NCBI GenBank assembly: GCA_049974825.1 | Contig: JBNGDJ010000069.1 | Coordinates: forward strand, 1-12,897 | Reading direction: 5' to 3' | DNA from: JBKHDT01 sp049974825 | Lineage (GTDB): Bacteria; Pseudomonadota; Gammaproteobacteria; Halothiobacillales; Halothiobacillaceae | Length of the DNA stretch: 12,897 nucleotides | Part shown: positions 6,317-12,895 of the stretch, in pieces | Numbering within the stretch: the stretch's first letter is position 1 | Layout of the letters: every line of letters starts with the position of its first letter | Notes under the pieces: generated by a model | What the model saw: only the letters and a program-made list of their open reading frames with translations | What the model was told of the DNA's origin: nothing | The model's database searches: none | Position numbers and translations under genes: made by a program

Positions 6317-8848
6317 ATGATGCCGGAATCGGAAAGACGACCCCGGGTTCTGCTCGTCGAGGACGAGCCGGGCGATGCGCAGCTGATTCGCTGGCAGTTG
6401 CTGGAAAAGGATCCGGACGCCTTCGAAGTGGAGGTGGTCGACTCGCTTGCCGAGGCGGAGGCCACCGCCGTGGACGGGCAGTGGACGCCGGACGTGATCC
6501 TGCTTGACCTGAACCTGCCCGACTCCACGGGCGTGGCCACGGTTATCCGGGCCTGCGAGACGCTCCCCGACGCGCCGATCGTGGTGCTCACCGGTCTGTC
6601 TGACGAGCGCGCCATCCGGCCAGCCATTGATGCCGGTGCGGAAGACTTCCTGCGGAAGGGCGCGGATGGCTCGGCCATCCGCAAGGCAATCCGGTACGCG
6701 ATGCTCCGCCACCGGCGCGAGGCCGAGTCCCGCCTGGCTGCTAGCGTGTTCAGCCATGCCCGGGAGGGGATTTTCATTACCCGTCCTGACGGGGTCATTA
6801 TCGACGTCAACGACGCCTTCACCCGCATCACCGGTTACAGTCGTGAGGACGTGGTCGGGCGCAAGCCGAACGTGCTCAAGTCTGGCCATCACGATGACGG
6901 TTTCTACCAGGATCTTTGGGCCAGCCTCTGGCGGGACGGCGCCTGGGAAGGCGAGCTCTGGAATCGGCGCAAGGATGGCAGCCTCTACCCCGAATTGCTG
7001 ACCGTTTCCGCGGTGCGTGGGCGCAGCGGGGATGTTACCCACTTTGTGGCCCTGTTCACCGACATTACGGACCAGAAGCGCCAGCAGGACCGCCTGCGGC
7101 AACTGGCGCACTTCGATGCGCTGACTGAACTGCCCAACCGGGTGCTGTTTGCCGACCGACTGGCCCAGGCGATGGCGCGCACCACCCGCCATGGAACCGA
7201 GCTGGCGGTGGTCTACATTGACCTGGACGGTTTCAAGGACGTCAACGACGAGTTCGGCCACGAGGCCGGCGACCTGCTCCTCAAGACCCTGGCTGGCCGG
7301 ATGAAGGGCGTCCTCCGTGAAACCGATACCGTGGCGCGTCTTGGGGGAGACGAATTCGTGGCCGTGATCGTCGACCTGGAGGGCAGCGCCGAGCTGGACG
7401 GGATGCTTCAGCGGCTGCTCGGGGAAATTTCCCGGCCTGTCCCGCACGGCGAGGCGCGGTTGACCGTCTCGGCCAGCATTGGCGTGACGTTTTATCCTCA
7501 GCGAGGCATCCGGGGCCGGCTGGACTCCGACCAGCTGTTGCGCCAGGCGGATCAGGCCATGTACGAGGCCAAGCAGTCCGGCAAGAACCGTTACCAGTTT
7601 TTCGATACGGCCCAGGATGCGGCCATGCGCAAGCTGGGGGCTCATCGCCGGGCTGTTGCCGAAGCGATTGCCGAGGAGGCGTTCAGACTGGTCTACCAGC
7701 CGGTCGTCAATATCCGGGATGGACGGGTGCTGGGTGTGGAGGCGCTTCTTCGCTGGCCGCAGGCCGAGGGGGAAACGCGCATGCCCGGTCAGTTTCTGCC
7801 CTGGCTGCAGGGCGGTGAACTGGTGATTCAGCTTGATGCCTGGGTGATCGAGCGTGCGCTTGAGCAGCTCAATCGCTGGCATGGCGACGGCCAGCCCTTG
7901 ATGATGAGCATCAACGTCAGCGTGGCGACGCTGGAGCGACCGGATTTTTCCGCCTGGCTGGCTGAAATGTTGGGCCGCTACCCGCAGATCATGCCCCGGG
8001 CCGTCTGCTTCGAGGTTTGCGAGGCAGAGGCAGTCGAGGACACCGGGCAGCTTGCACAGGTGATGCACGACTGCCGATCCATGGGTGTCGAGTTCTGTCT
8101 GGATGACTTCGGCAGCGGCAGTGCACCGCTGAGCTACCTTCGTGCCATGCCGGTCAGTGCCTTGAAGATGGATCGGCGTTTTGTGGACTGCGTGCTCAGC
8201 GATACCGATGACATGGCGGTTATCGAGGGCATCCTCGGTCTGGCGCTGGCGTTTCGAAAGCGTGTGATCGCCAAGGGCGTTGAAACGCTGGCGCAGGGGC
8301 AGATGCTGGCCCGGCTCGGCTGTGACCTGGTGCAAGGCTTTGCGGTGGCGCAGCCCATGCCGCCGGAGCAGGTGGACGATTGGTCTGGGAGCTGGCGGCC
8401 GGACCCGCGCTGGCAGGGCGAGCCCCGGGTTCTTCGCGAGGATATCCCGTTGTTGTTTGCGGCGGTGGAGCACCTCAATTGGGTCGAGCAGCTGTTGCAG
8501 CACGTGGCCGAGCGCGGAACCTCGCCGCCGCCCATGTCGGTGGCCGAATGCCGGTTCGGGCAGTGGATGGAAACCCAGCACCCTTTCTCAAGTGAGCTTG
8601 AGGCCATCCGGCCGACCCACGAACAGATTCACGAGGTGGGCAACCGGCTGGTGACCGAGGCGCATGGTCCGGAAGCCGAGGCACTGGTCAGGCGACTGGT
8701 CGGGCTGACCGAACAGATGATCGATGATCTCTGCGCGCTCTCGGCCATCCCGGATCGCCAGCCGCACCCGCTGGCGCTTCTCGCGCGGGAGCGTCTGGCG
8801 TCCATGCCCGGCGCGCAGGCGGCCCTGCGGGTCGATCATGTGGGCTGA
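6317..8848 (+). CDS. Composite c-di-GMP protein: REC-PAS-GGDEF-EAL-CZB
   Basis: 843 residues, ATG with GGGAG 7 bases upstream. REC (about 9-125) has E15/D16, phosphoacceptor D64, T92 and K114. PAS spans about 138-255. The GGDEF domain (about 260-430) has metal ligand D302, intact GGDEF (343-347) and an intact I-site R334-E-T-D337 five residues before it. It should therefore make c-di-GMP and be product-inhibited. The EAL domain (about 440-690) keeps E475 (EAL), N533, E566, D596/D597, K617 and Q673. The first glutamate of the EGVET motif, however, is lysine (K653), encoded by AAG. That residue is the proposed general base (RocR Glu352 by spacing), so phosphodiesterase activity is doubtful. The C-terminus (about 710-810) is a CZB zinc domain with ligands H719, C745 (in CRFGQW), H768 and H772. 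It probably sits in the signalling operon as the effector, and is followed 27 bases later by the retropepsin-like gene. Confidence 0.94.
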   Translation: MMPESERRPRVLLVEDEPGDAQLIRWQLLEKDPDAFEVEVVDSLAEAEATAVDGQWTPDVILLDLNLPDSTGVATVIRACETLPDAPIVVLTGLSDERAIRPAIDAGAEDFLRKGADGSAIRKAIRYAMLRHRREAESRLAASVFSHAREGIFITRPDGVIIDVNDAFTRITGYSREDVVGRKPNVLKSGHHDDGFYQDLWASLWRDGAWEGELWNRRKDGSLYPELLTVSAVRGRSGDVTHFVALFTDITDQKRQQDRLRQLAHFDALTELPNRVLFADRLAQAMARTTRHGTELAVVYIDLDGFKDVNDEFGHEAGDLLLKTLAGRMKGVLRETDTVARLGGDEFVAVIVDLEGSAELDGMLQRLLGEISRPVPHGEARLTVSASIGVTFYPQRGIRGRLDSDQLLRQADQAMYEAKQSGKNRYQFFDTAQDAAMRKLGAHRRAVAEAIAEEAFRLVYQPVVNIRDGRVLGVEALLRWPQAEGETRMPGQFLPWLQGGELVIQLDAWVIERALEQLNRWHGDGQPLMMSINVSVATLERPDFSAWLAEMLGRYPQIMPRAVCFEVCEAEAVEDTGQLAQVMHDCRSMGVEFCLDDFGSGSAPLSYLRAMPVSALKMDRRFVDCVLSDTDDMAVIEGILGLALAFRKRVIAKGVETLAQGQMLARLGCDLVQGFAVAQPMPPEQVDDWSGSWRPDPRWQGEPRVLREDIPLLFAAVEHLNWVEQLLQHVAERGTSPPPMSVAECRFGQWMETQHPFSSELEAIRPTHEQIHEVGNRLVTEAHGPEAEALVRRLVGLTEQMIDDLCALSAIPDRQPHPLALLARERLASMPGAQAALRVDHVG

Positions 8849-8875
8849 GACGGGGTATTGGGAGGTGAACCGGTT

Positions 8876-9406
8876 GTGCCTCGGTCCAGCGGTGGGGCTT
8901 TGGACATAATGGTGCGCAAGCCCACCACGGTCCGGAAAACCATTGGCTGGCGTGAACTGGTGGCCCTGCCGGCACTGGGTATCCCTCGGATCAAGGCCAA
9001 GATCGACACCGGCGCGCGCACCACAGCGCTGCACGCCGAATCGGTCACCCGGTTCGTTCGGGATGGTCAGCCCTGGCTGCGATTTCTTGTGCCGCCCTAC
9101 CACGGCCCGGATTGCCACCCGGTTGAAGCCCCCCTGATCGAGCGCCGTGCGATCAAGAATACCTCTGGTGTGCCTCAGGATCGGTTCGTCGTCCACACCA
9201 CGCTGGTGATGGGCCATCGGCACTGGGGGATTGAGGTGTCGCTGGCTGACCGGAGTCAGATGGGATTCGACCTGATTATCGGGCGCACGGCCATCCGCAC
9301 ACATCGCCTGTTGGTGGATCCGGGTCGTTCCTACCTGGCGGGCGAGCCAGCGGTGCGTGCCGAAGATCAACCCTACAATCCGCTGCCGCGGGCGGTAGAC
9401 GGCTGA
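8876..9406 (+). CDS. Retropepsin-like protease of the 'ATP-dependent zinc protease' (RimB-like) family
   Basis: 176 residues from the GTG at 8876, chosen because GGGAGGTGA lies 7 bases upstream (8860-8868). An in-frame ATG at 8909 (165 residues) and a TTG at 8858 are alternatives. The core KIDTGARTTALHA carries the aspartyl-protease-like DTGA (D44). Later blocks DRFVVHTT, VSLADRSQMGFDLIIGR and HRLLVDPGRSYL are typical of Pfam Zn_protease (PF05618). Despite that name, the fold is retropepsin-like with a single Asp per chain, implying a dimer. No HExxH motif is present. Members are frequently encoded beside rimK, and a protease called RimB in Pseudomonas modulates RimK; I think this gene corresponds to it. 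The likely role (inference) is trimming or controlling RimK-dependent glutamate tails. Confidence 0.85.
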   Translation: MPRSSGGALDIMVRKPTTVRKTIGWRELVALPALGIPRIKAKIDTGARTTALHAESVTRFVRDGQPWLRFLVPPYHGPDCHPVEAPLIERRAIKNTSGVPQDRFVVHTTLVMGHRHWGIEVSLADRSQMGFDLIIGRTAIRTHRLLVDPGRSYLAGEPAVRAEDQPYNPLPRAVDG

Positions 9407-9431
9407 ACCGCTTTGATCGCGTCGTGTCAGG

Positions 9432-9456
9432 TGCCGTCCTGGCGCTAATGACGGCA
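9432..9456 (+). promoter_or_regulatory. Inverted repeat after the retropepsin-like gene
   Basis: TGCCGTC (9432-9438) and GACGGCA (9450-9456) pair perfectly around an 11-base loop, 25 bases beyond the protease stop. No T-run follows. Together with the larger hairpin at 9491-9518 it fills the 179-base gap before rimK. It may be a weak terminator, a processing signal or an operator palindrome. Confidence 0.35.
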
Positions 9457-9490
9457 GGCACAAGGCAAACATTCCATTGAAACATTTTCA

Positions 9491-9518
9491 GGGGGCAGAG
9501 CTTGACGGCTCCGCCCCC
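9491..9518 (+). terminator. GC-rich hairpin between the protease gene and rimK
   Basis: Arms 9491-9502 and 9507-9518 (GGGGGC...GCCCCC at the base) form a 12-position stem with one A-C mismatch and one G-T pair around a 4-base TGAC loop. The stem is very stable but lacks a downstream T-run, so a true intrinsic terminator is uncertain. It could be a rho-independent-like pause, an attenuator or an mRNA stabiliser that sets rimK expression separately from the upstream signalling genes. I saw no convincing promoter for rimK between 9407 and 9585. Confidence 0.4.
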
Positions 9519-9585
9519 GTCATTCCCGTGAAGTTCGCGACGGCAAGCGACCCGTCAGCGGACACGAGAAGCACCGGAGATCGTC

Positions 9586-10491
9586 ATGAAAATCGCCATG
9601 CTGGCCCGCAACCCGGACCTGTACTCGCATCAGCGGCTCAAGGAAGCCGCGGAGGCGCGTGGCCACACACTGGACATCATCAATACCCTGCGCTGCTACA
9701 TGAACATCGCCTCCCGGCGACCCGAGATTTACTACAACGGCGAAAAGCTGCCTCGCTATGATGCGGTGATTCCCCGAATCGGCGCCTCGGTCACCTTCTA
9801 CGGACTGGCGGTTTTGCGGCAGTTCGAAATGATGGACGTATTCTCGCTGAACGAATCGGTGGCCATCGAGCGCTCCCGCGACAAGCTGCGATCCATGCAG
9901 CTTCTGGCACGCGAAGGCATCGGGCTGCCGGTGACCACGTTTGCCCACGACCCGCGGCAGACCGAAGAGGTGCTCAAGCTGGCGGGCGAGGCGCCGCTGG
10001 TCATCAAGCTTTTGGAGGGCACCCAGGGAATCGGGGTGGTTCTTGCCGATACCAACCGGTCGGCCAAGTCGGTCATCGAGGCTTTCCGGGGGGCGGGCGT
10101 GAACATCCTGGTACAGGAATTCATCAAGGAAGCCAGCGGCGCGGACATCCGGGCGCTGGTGGTGGGCGGCAAGGTGGTCGCCGCCATGCAGCGACAGGGT
10201 GCGGAGGGCGATTTTCGCTCCAACCTGCACCGCGGCGGCAGCGCACGAATGGCGCGCATCACGCCCGAGGAGCGCTCCACGGCGGTGCGCTCGGCGAAGA
10301 TCATGGGGCTGAATGTCTGCGGCGTCGACATGCTGCGCTCCAACCACGGCCCGGTGGTCATGGAGGTCAACTCCTCGCCGGGACTTGAGGGGGTCGAGAA
10401 GGCCACCGGCAACGACATTGCCGGCAAGATCATCGAGTTTCTGGAGAAAAAGGCTCGGGTGACCAGCACCCGAAACCGGGGACGCGGCTGA
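9586..10491 (+). CDS. rimK: Ribosomal protein S6--L-glutamate ligase RimK (ATP-grasp)
   Basis: 301 residues, the same length class as E. coli RimK. The ATG follows CGGAGA by 5 bases. RimK adds glutamates, using ATP, to the C-terminus of ribosomal protein S6 in the cytoplasm. Sequence blocks shared with the E. coli enzyme include DAVIPRIGAS, LNESVAIERSRDKLRSMQLL, the nucleotide loop KLLEGTQGIGVVLA (141-154), EGDFRSNLHRGG and VVMEVNSSPGLEG. ATP-grasp residues visible are K141, D187/R189, R203, and metal ligands D248, E260 and N262. All appear intact. The next gene starts 1 base after its stop, so the two should be co-translated. In Pseudomonas, RimK activity responds to c-di-GMP. The c-di-GMP gene two genes upstream makes the same link plausible here, though this is inference. 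Confidence 0.96.
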   Translation: MKIAMLARNPDLYSHQRLKEAAEARGHTLDIINTLRCYMNIASRRPEIYYNGEKLPRYDAVIPRIGASVTFYGLAVLRQFEMMDVFSLNESVAIERSRDKLRSMQLLAREGIGLPVTTFAHDPRQTEEVLKLAGEAPLVIKLLEGTQGIGVVLADTNRSAKSVIEAFRGAGVNILVQEFIKEASGADIRALVVGGKVVAAMQRQGAEGDFRSNLHRGGSARMARITPEERSTAVRSAKIMGLNVCGVDMLRSNHGPVVMEVNSSPGLEGVEKATGNDIAGKIIEFLEKKARVTSTRNRGRG

Positions 10492-10492
10492 C

Positions 10493-11536
10493 ATGGCGCG
10501 CAGAGCCGGCTTCACGCTCGGCGGACAGGTCATTGAGCCTGGCACGCGACGCACAGTGGACCTGCCGGTCAGCACCCTGTCAGACCATACCCCGGTCACC
10601 CTGTCGGTGCATGTCGTGCACGGGCGGCGACCGGGGCCGACGGTGTTTGTATCGGCTGCAGTCCATGGCGACGAGATTCTTGGCGTGGAAATCGTCCGGC
10701 GCCTGCTGCGGGCGCCGCAGCTGAGGACGCTGCGCGGCACGTTGATGGCCGTGCCGATCGTCAACGCCTTCGGGTTCATGAACCACTCTCGCTATCTGCC
10801 CGACCGCCGGGATCTCAACCGCGCCTTTCCCGGCTCTCCGCGCGGATCGCTGGCTGCCCGACTGGCGCATCGATTCATGGAGCAGGTGGTTTCGCGCTGC
10901 GATCTGGGCATCGACCTGCACACGGCGGCCATCCATCGCAGCAATCTGCCGCAGATCCGGGTGACCCCGTCCAAGCCCGAAACCCTCAAGCTTGCCCGGG
11001 CATTCGGGGCGCCGATCGTGCTTGCCTCGCCCCTGCGGGAAGGTTCCCTGCGTGAGGCGGCCATGGCCCGCGGGGTGGATGTACTGCTCTACGAGGCCGG
11101 CGAGGCGCTGCGTTTCGATGAATTCGCCGCGCGGGCCGGCGTGACCGGCTGCCTGCGCGTGTTGCGCGAACAGGGCATGGTGGCAGCCCGCGGCGTCAGT
11201 CGGCCCAGGGCAGAGTCATTGTTCAGCCGGGCCAGCAACTGGGTTCGTGCACCTGCGGGCGGGCTGCTGCGCAGCTACCGGAATATCGGGGACGTGGTGG
11301 AAGAGGGCGCCGTGCTGGGCGTGCTGTCCGACCCGTTCGGTGAGATAGACATCGAGGTGCGGGCCACGGAAAAGGGGCTGATTATCGGGCGTACCAACCT
11401 GCCGGTCGTCCATGAAGGTGATGCCCTGTTTCATGTGGCGCGCCTGCAGGCCCGTGCCGAGCCCGAGGCGACGCTCGAGTCGCTGACCACCCAGCTCGAG
11501 GGTGATCCCATGTTCGACGAGGACGAGATCATCTGA
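10493..11536 (+). CDS. M14-family succinylglutamate desuccinylase/aspartoacylase-like hydrolase
   Basis: 347 residues, a cytoplasmic zinc-dependent amidohydrolase of the AstE/AspA branch of M14. Zinc ligands are H58 and E61 in AAVHGDE, and H143 in DLHTA. The substrate-site block DLNRAFPG (107-114) is present. E201 in the LLYEAGE block is the likely catalytic glutamate. The C-terminal third (about 240-325, AGGLLRSYRNIGDVVEEGAVLG) is the beta-barrel tail common in this branch. The ATG lies 1 base after the rimK stop, with GGGGA about 10 bases upstream. True AstE works in arginine catabolism, but no ast gene is present. Coupling to rimK suggests a substrate with a glutamyl or N-acyl-amino-acid end, for example removal of added glutamates (inference). 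The stop is followed 9 bases later by a strong hairpin. Confidence 0.88.
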   Translation: MARRAGFTLGGQVIEPGTRRTVDLPVSTLSDHTPVTLSVHVVHGRRPGPTVFVSAAVHGDEILGVEIVRRLLRAPQLRTLRGTLMAVPIVNAFGFMNHSRYLPDRRDLNRAFPGSPRGSLAARLAHRFMEQVVSRCDLGIDLHTAAIHRSNLPQIRVTPSKPETLKLARAFGAPIVLASPLREGSLREAAMARGVDVLLYEAGEALRFDEFAARAGVTGCLRVLREQGMVAARGVSRPRAESLFSRASNWVRAPAGGLLRSYRNIGDVVEEGAVLGVLSDPFGEIDIEVRATEKGLIIGRTNLPVVHEGDALFHVARLQARAEPEATLESLTTQLEGDPMFDEDEII

Positions 11537-11545
11537 GGATATCTT

Positions 11546-11575
11546 GGGAAACTCTGCATTCGTGCAGAGTTTCCC
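11546..11575. terminator. Perfect 13-bp hairpin, probable bidirectional terminator
   Basis: GGGAAACTCTGCA (11546-11558) and TGCAGAGTTTCCC (11563-11575) are exact reverse complements around a TTCG loop. It lies in the 62-base gap between the converging M14 gene (+) and CxxC gene (-). Its position and A/T-rich stem base suggest it ends transcripts from both sides, although there is no long T-run. The loop and right arm recur at 87-102. Confidence 0.75.
11559..11574 (+). repeat. 16-base repeat (second copy)
   Basis: TTCGTGCAGAGTTTCC is identical to 87-102. Here it forms the loop and right arm of the terminator hairpin. The two copies lie about 11.5 kb apart and flank the whole + strand gene block. 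Confidence 0.6.
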
Positions 11576-11598
11576 TTCGGAGAACGCAGTCCGTTTGG

Positions 11599-12465
11599 TC
11601 AGCTTCCCGGAAGAGCGGGTCTTTGGGTCAGTTCCTGCAACCGGGCAAGGCGGGGATCCCGGCGGGCCTCCCGAAGCGCGCGGCGCAGATAGCCGCGCAA
11701 CGGGCGCTTGAGGTGGGGCGTCGCCGCCGAGGCCGGAAGCTGCTTGAGGGCCAGGAAGATCGCCAGCGCGTAGGTCAGATCGTAGCGGGACAGGTCGGAT
11801 TCGCGCTCGGAACCGGGAACGCGGCAGCTTCCACAGGCTACACGGGGTGATTCGTAGGCCGAGTTGGCCATGATGACCCCGAAGCCCAGAAACACGGCCA
11901 GCACTTCCGTGGACTGGGGCCAGTTCTCCGGCCCGCCCGGTGGTGGGCCATCAGCCGTCCGCGCGAGGAGGTCTGCCAGGGCTCGCGCAAGCGTGCCGAT
12001 CAGAGCTTCTGGGTTGGCCAGTCGCCCGGTGGGGTAGGCCAGCCGGGCTGGTGGCGGGATGGCGCCGGTGTGTCTCTGGTCGCCGGGGTTGACGGCGGGG
12101 CGCTGCTCTAGGGGCTGAGGCGCCTGGGGGTCCTGTCCCGGATGCAGCAGGCTCAGAGGCCAGTGGCTCAGGCCCGCATGGCGACGAACATGCTCGAAGA
12201 TCAGGTTCGCCATGGCTTCGGCGCCACTGGCATGGCCGGGAAAGTCTCGGTCGGTGGGGGTTACCAGTGGCGTATTGCGGAAAAAGAAACGAGGATCGAA
12301 TGCCGGGATCGCCCATTCGTAGAGCGCGAACAGCCAGTCGCGTGAAGGCGCGTCGATCAGCGGGGCGGGGCGAAGCCAGGACGGAAGCATTGAAGATGTT
12401 TCGGAAAAAGGATTGAGCAGGACCGCAGGATACAGCAAGGGCATGGGCGGCTGGGGTCGCGCCAT
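11599..12465 (-). CDS. Conserved-looking protein of unknown function with CGSC motif
   Basis: 288 residues, minus strand; function not recognised. The reading frame has the codon bias of its neighbours. Start is the ATG at 12465 (weak ribosome site, GGG only 1 base away); internal ATGs at 12444 and 12390 are possible. Visible features: no signal peptide; aromatic N-terminal block DWLFALYEWAIPAFD (43-57); a low-complexity proline/glutamine-rich middle (about 108-145); block LIGTLARALADLL (155-167); STEVLAVFLGFGVIMANSAY (185-204); CGSC (211-214), a possible metal or redox CxxC pair; and SRYDLTYALAIFLALK (226-241) before a basic Arg/Leu-rich tail. From memory, it resembles a family of uncharacterised proteins with ATLAHELAH in place of TLARALAD. 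If so, this copy has lost the HExxH zinc motif. Transcribed in the same direction as the CMD gene, 79 bases downstream of it. Confidence 0.75.
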   Translation of the reverse strand: MARPQPPMPLLYPAVLLNPFSETSSMLPSWLRPAPLIDAPSRDWLFALYEWAIPAFDPRFFFRNTPLVTPTDRDFPGHASGAEAMANLIFEHVRRHAGLSHWPLSLLHPGQDPQAPQPLEQRPAVNPGDQRHTGAIPPPARLAYPTGRLANPEALIGTLARALADLLARTADGPPPGGPENWPQSTEVLAVFLGFGVIMANSAYESPRVACGSCRVPGSERESDLSRYDLTYALAIFLALKQLPASAATPHLKRPLRGYLRRALREARRDPRLARLQELTQRPALPGS

Positions 12466-12475
12466 GCCCTTTATT

Positions 12476-12495
12476 GCCTGCCGGCGGCTGCAGGC
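12476..12495 (-). promoter_or_regulatory. Small hairpin between the CMD-family gene and the CxxC gene
   Basis: GCCTGC (12476-12481) and GCAGGC (12490-12495) form a perfect 6-bp stem with an 8-base loop. On the minus strand it follows the CMD-family gene and ends about 10 bases before the ATG of the CxxC gene, where the ribosome would bind. It could weaken translation of that gene or act as a poor terminator. No T-run is seen. Confidence 0.3.
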
Positions 12496-12544
12496 TGGTG
12501 GAGCGTGCCCGCCCCCGGCCGGTCGGATGGTTCGTCGGGGACCC

Positions 12545-12895
12545 TCAGCCCTGCTCGCGTTCGAACATTTCCAGGGCCTTGTGGACCTCGGCGATGTAGG
12601 TCATGGCCGGGCCGCCGCCCATCAGGATGGCGACCTTGCAGACCTCGATGATCTCCTCGTGCGTGACGCCGGCGTGCAGGGCCTTGTTGACGTGAATGCC
12701 AATGCAGTAGCTGCAGCGGGCGGTGATGGCCATGCCCAGGGCAATCAGCTCCTTCGTGCGCACATCCAGCACGTCATCCTTGAGAACACTGTTCATGAAG
12801 CCGTTGAAGGCTTCCATGGTCTCGCCGGCTTCCTTGGTCATCATGCCCATGCCGGCCTTGAAGTCGTGCATGGTCTGGCTCATGTCATTGCTCAT
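12545..12895 (-). CDS. Carboxymuconolactone decarboxylase (CMD) family, AhpD-like protein
   Basis: 116 residues if the ATG at 12895 is the start. The window ends 2 bases further on, so an upstream start and the ribosome site cannot be assessed; ATG at 12883 is an alternative. The all-helical CMD fold is indicated by KELIALGMAITARCSYCIGIHVNKAL. The AhpD-type catalytic layout is complete: E49, then C61 and C64 (CSYC), then H68, with the E-x11-C-x2-C-x3-H spacing of AhpD. This predicts peroxidase or disulfide-reductase chemistry rather than lactone decarboxylation. The block EEIIEVCKVAILMGGGPAMTYIAEVHKALEMF is typical of short stand-alone members of about 110 residues. Physiological partner unknown; it is not obviously tied to the signalling genes on the other strand. 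Confidence 0.9.
   Translation of the reverse strand: MSNDMSQTMHDFKAGMGMMTKEAGETMEAFNGFMNSVLKDDVLDVRTKELIALGMAITARCSYCIGIHVNKALHAGVTHEEIIEVCKVAILMGGGPAMTYIAEVHKALEMFEREQG

Noticed and set aside
6194..8581. Long minus-strand open frame opposite the GGDEF-EAL gene (795 codons)
   Set aside because: It mirrors the high-GC codon bias of the + strand gene. Its translation is rich in Arg, His, Gln and Gly with no recognisable domain, and it has no ribosome site. The opposite strand encodes an unambiguous multi-domain protein.
8905..8910. CATAAT as a -10 promoter element before the protease's downstream ATG
   Set aside because: No suitable -35 at 16-18 bases, and it lies inside the preferred coding sequence, which has a strong ribosome site at 8860-8868.
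9491..9518. Interpretation of the hairpin as a riboswitch
   Set aside because: A single simple stem with no conserved aptamer core that I can recognise; the call was left as a possible terminator or attenuator.
9520..10779. Minus-strand open frame opposite rimK (419 codons)
   Set aside because: Shadow of rimK, which matches its E. coli counterpart along its full length.
11502..11850. Short + strand frames overlapping the terminator and the end of the CxxC gene
   Set aside because: They run through a perfect terminator hairpin and oppose a frame with normal codon bias; no domain features.
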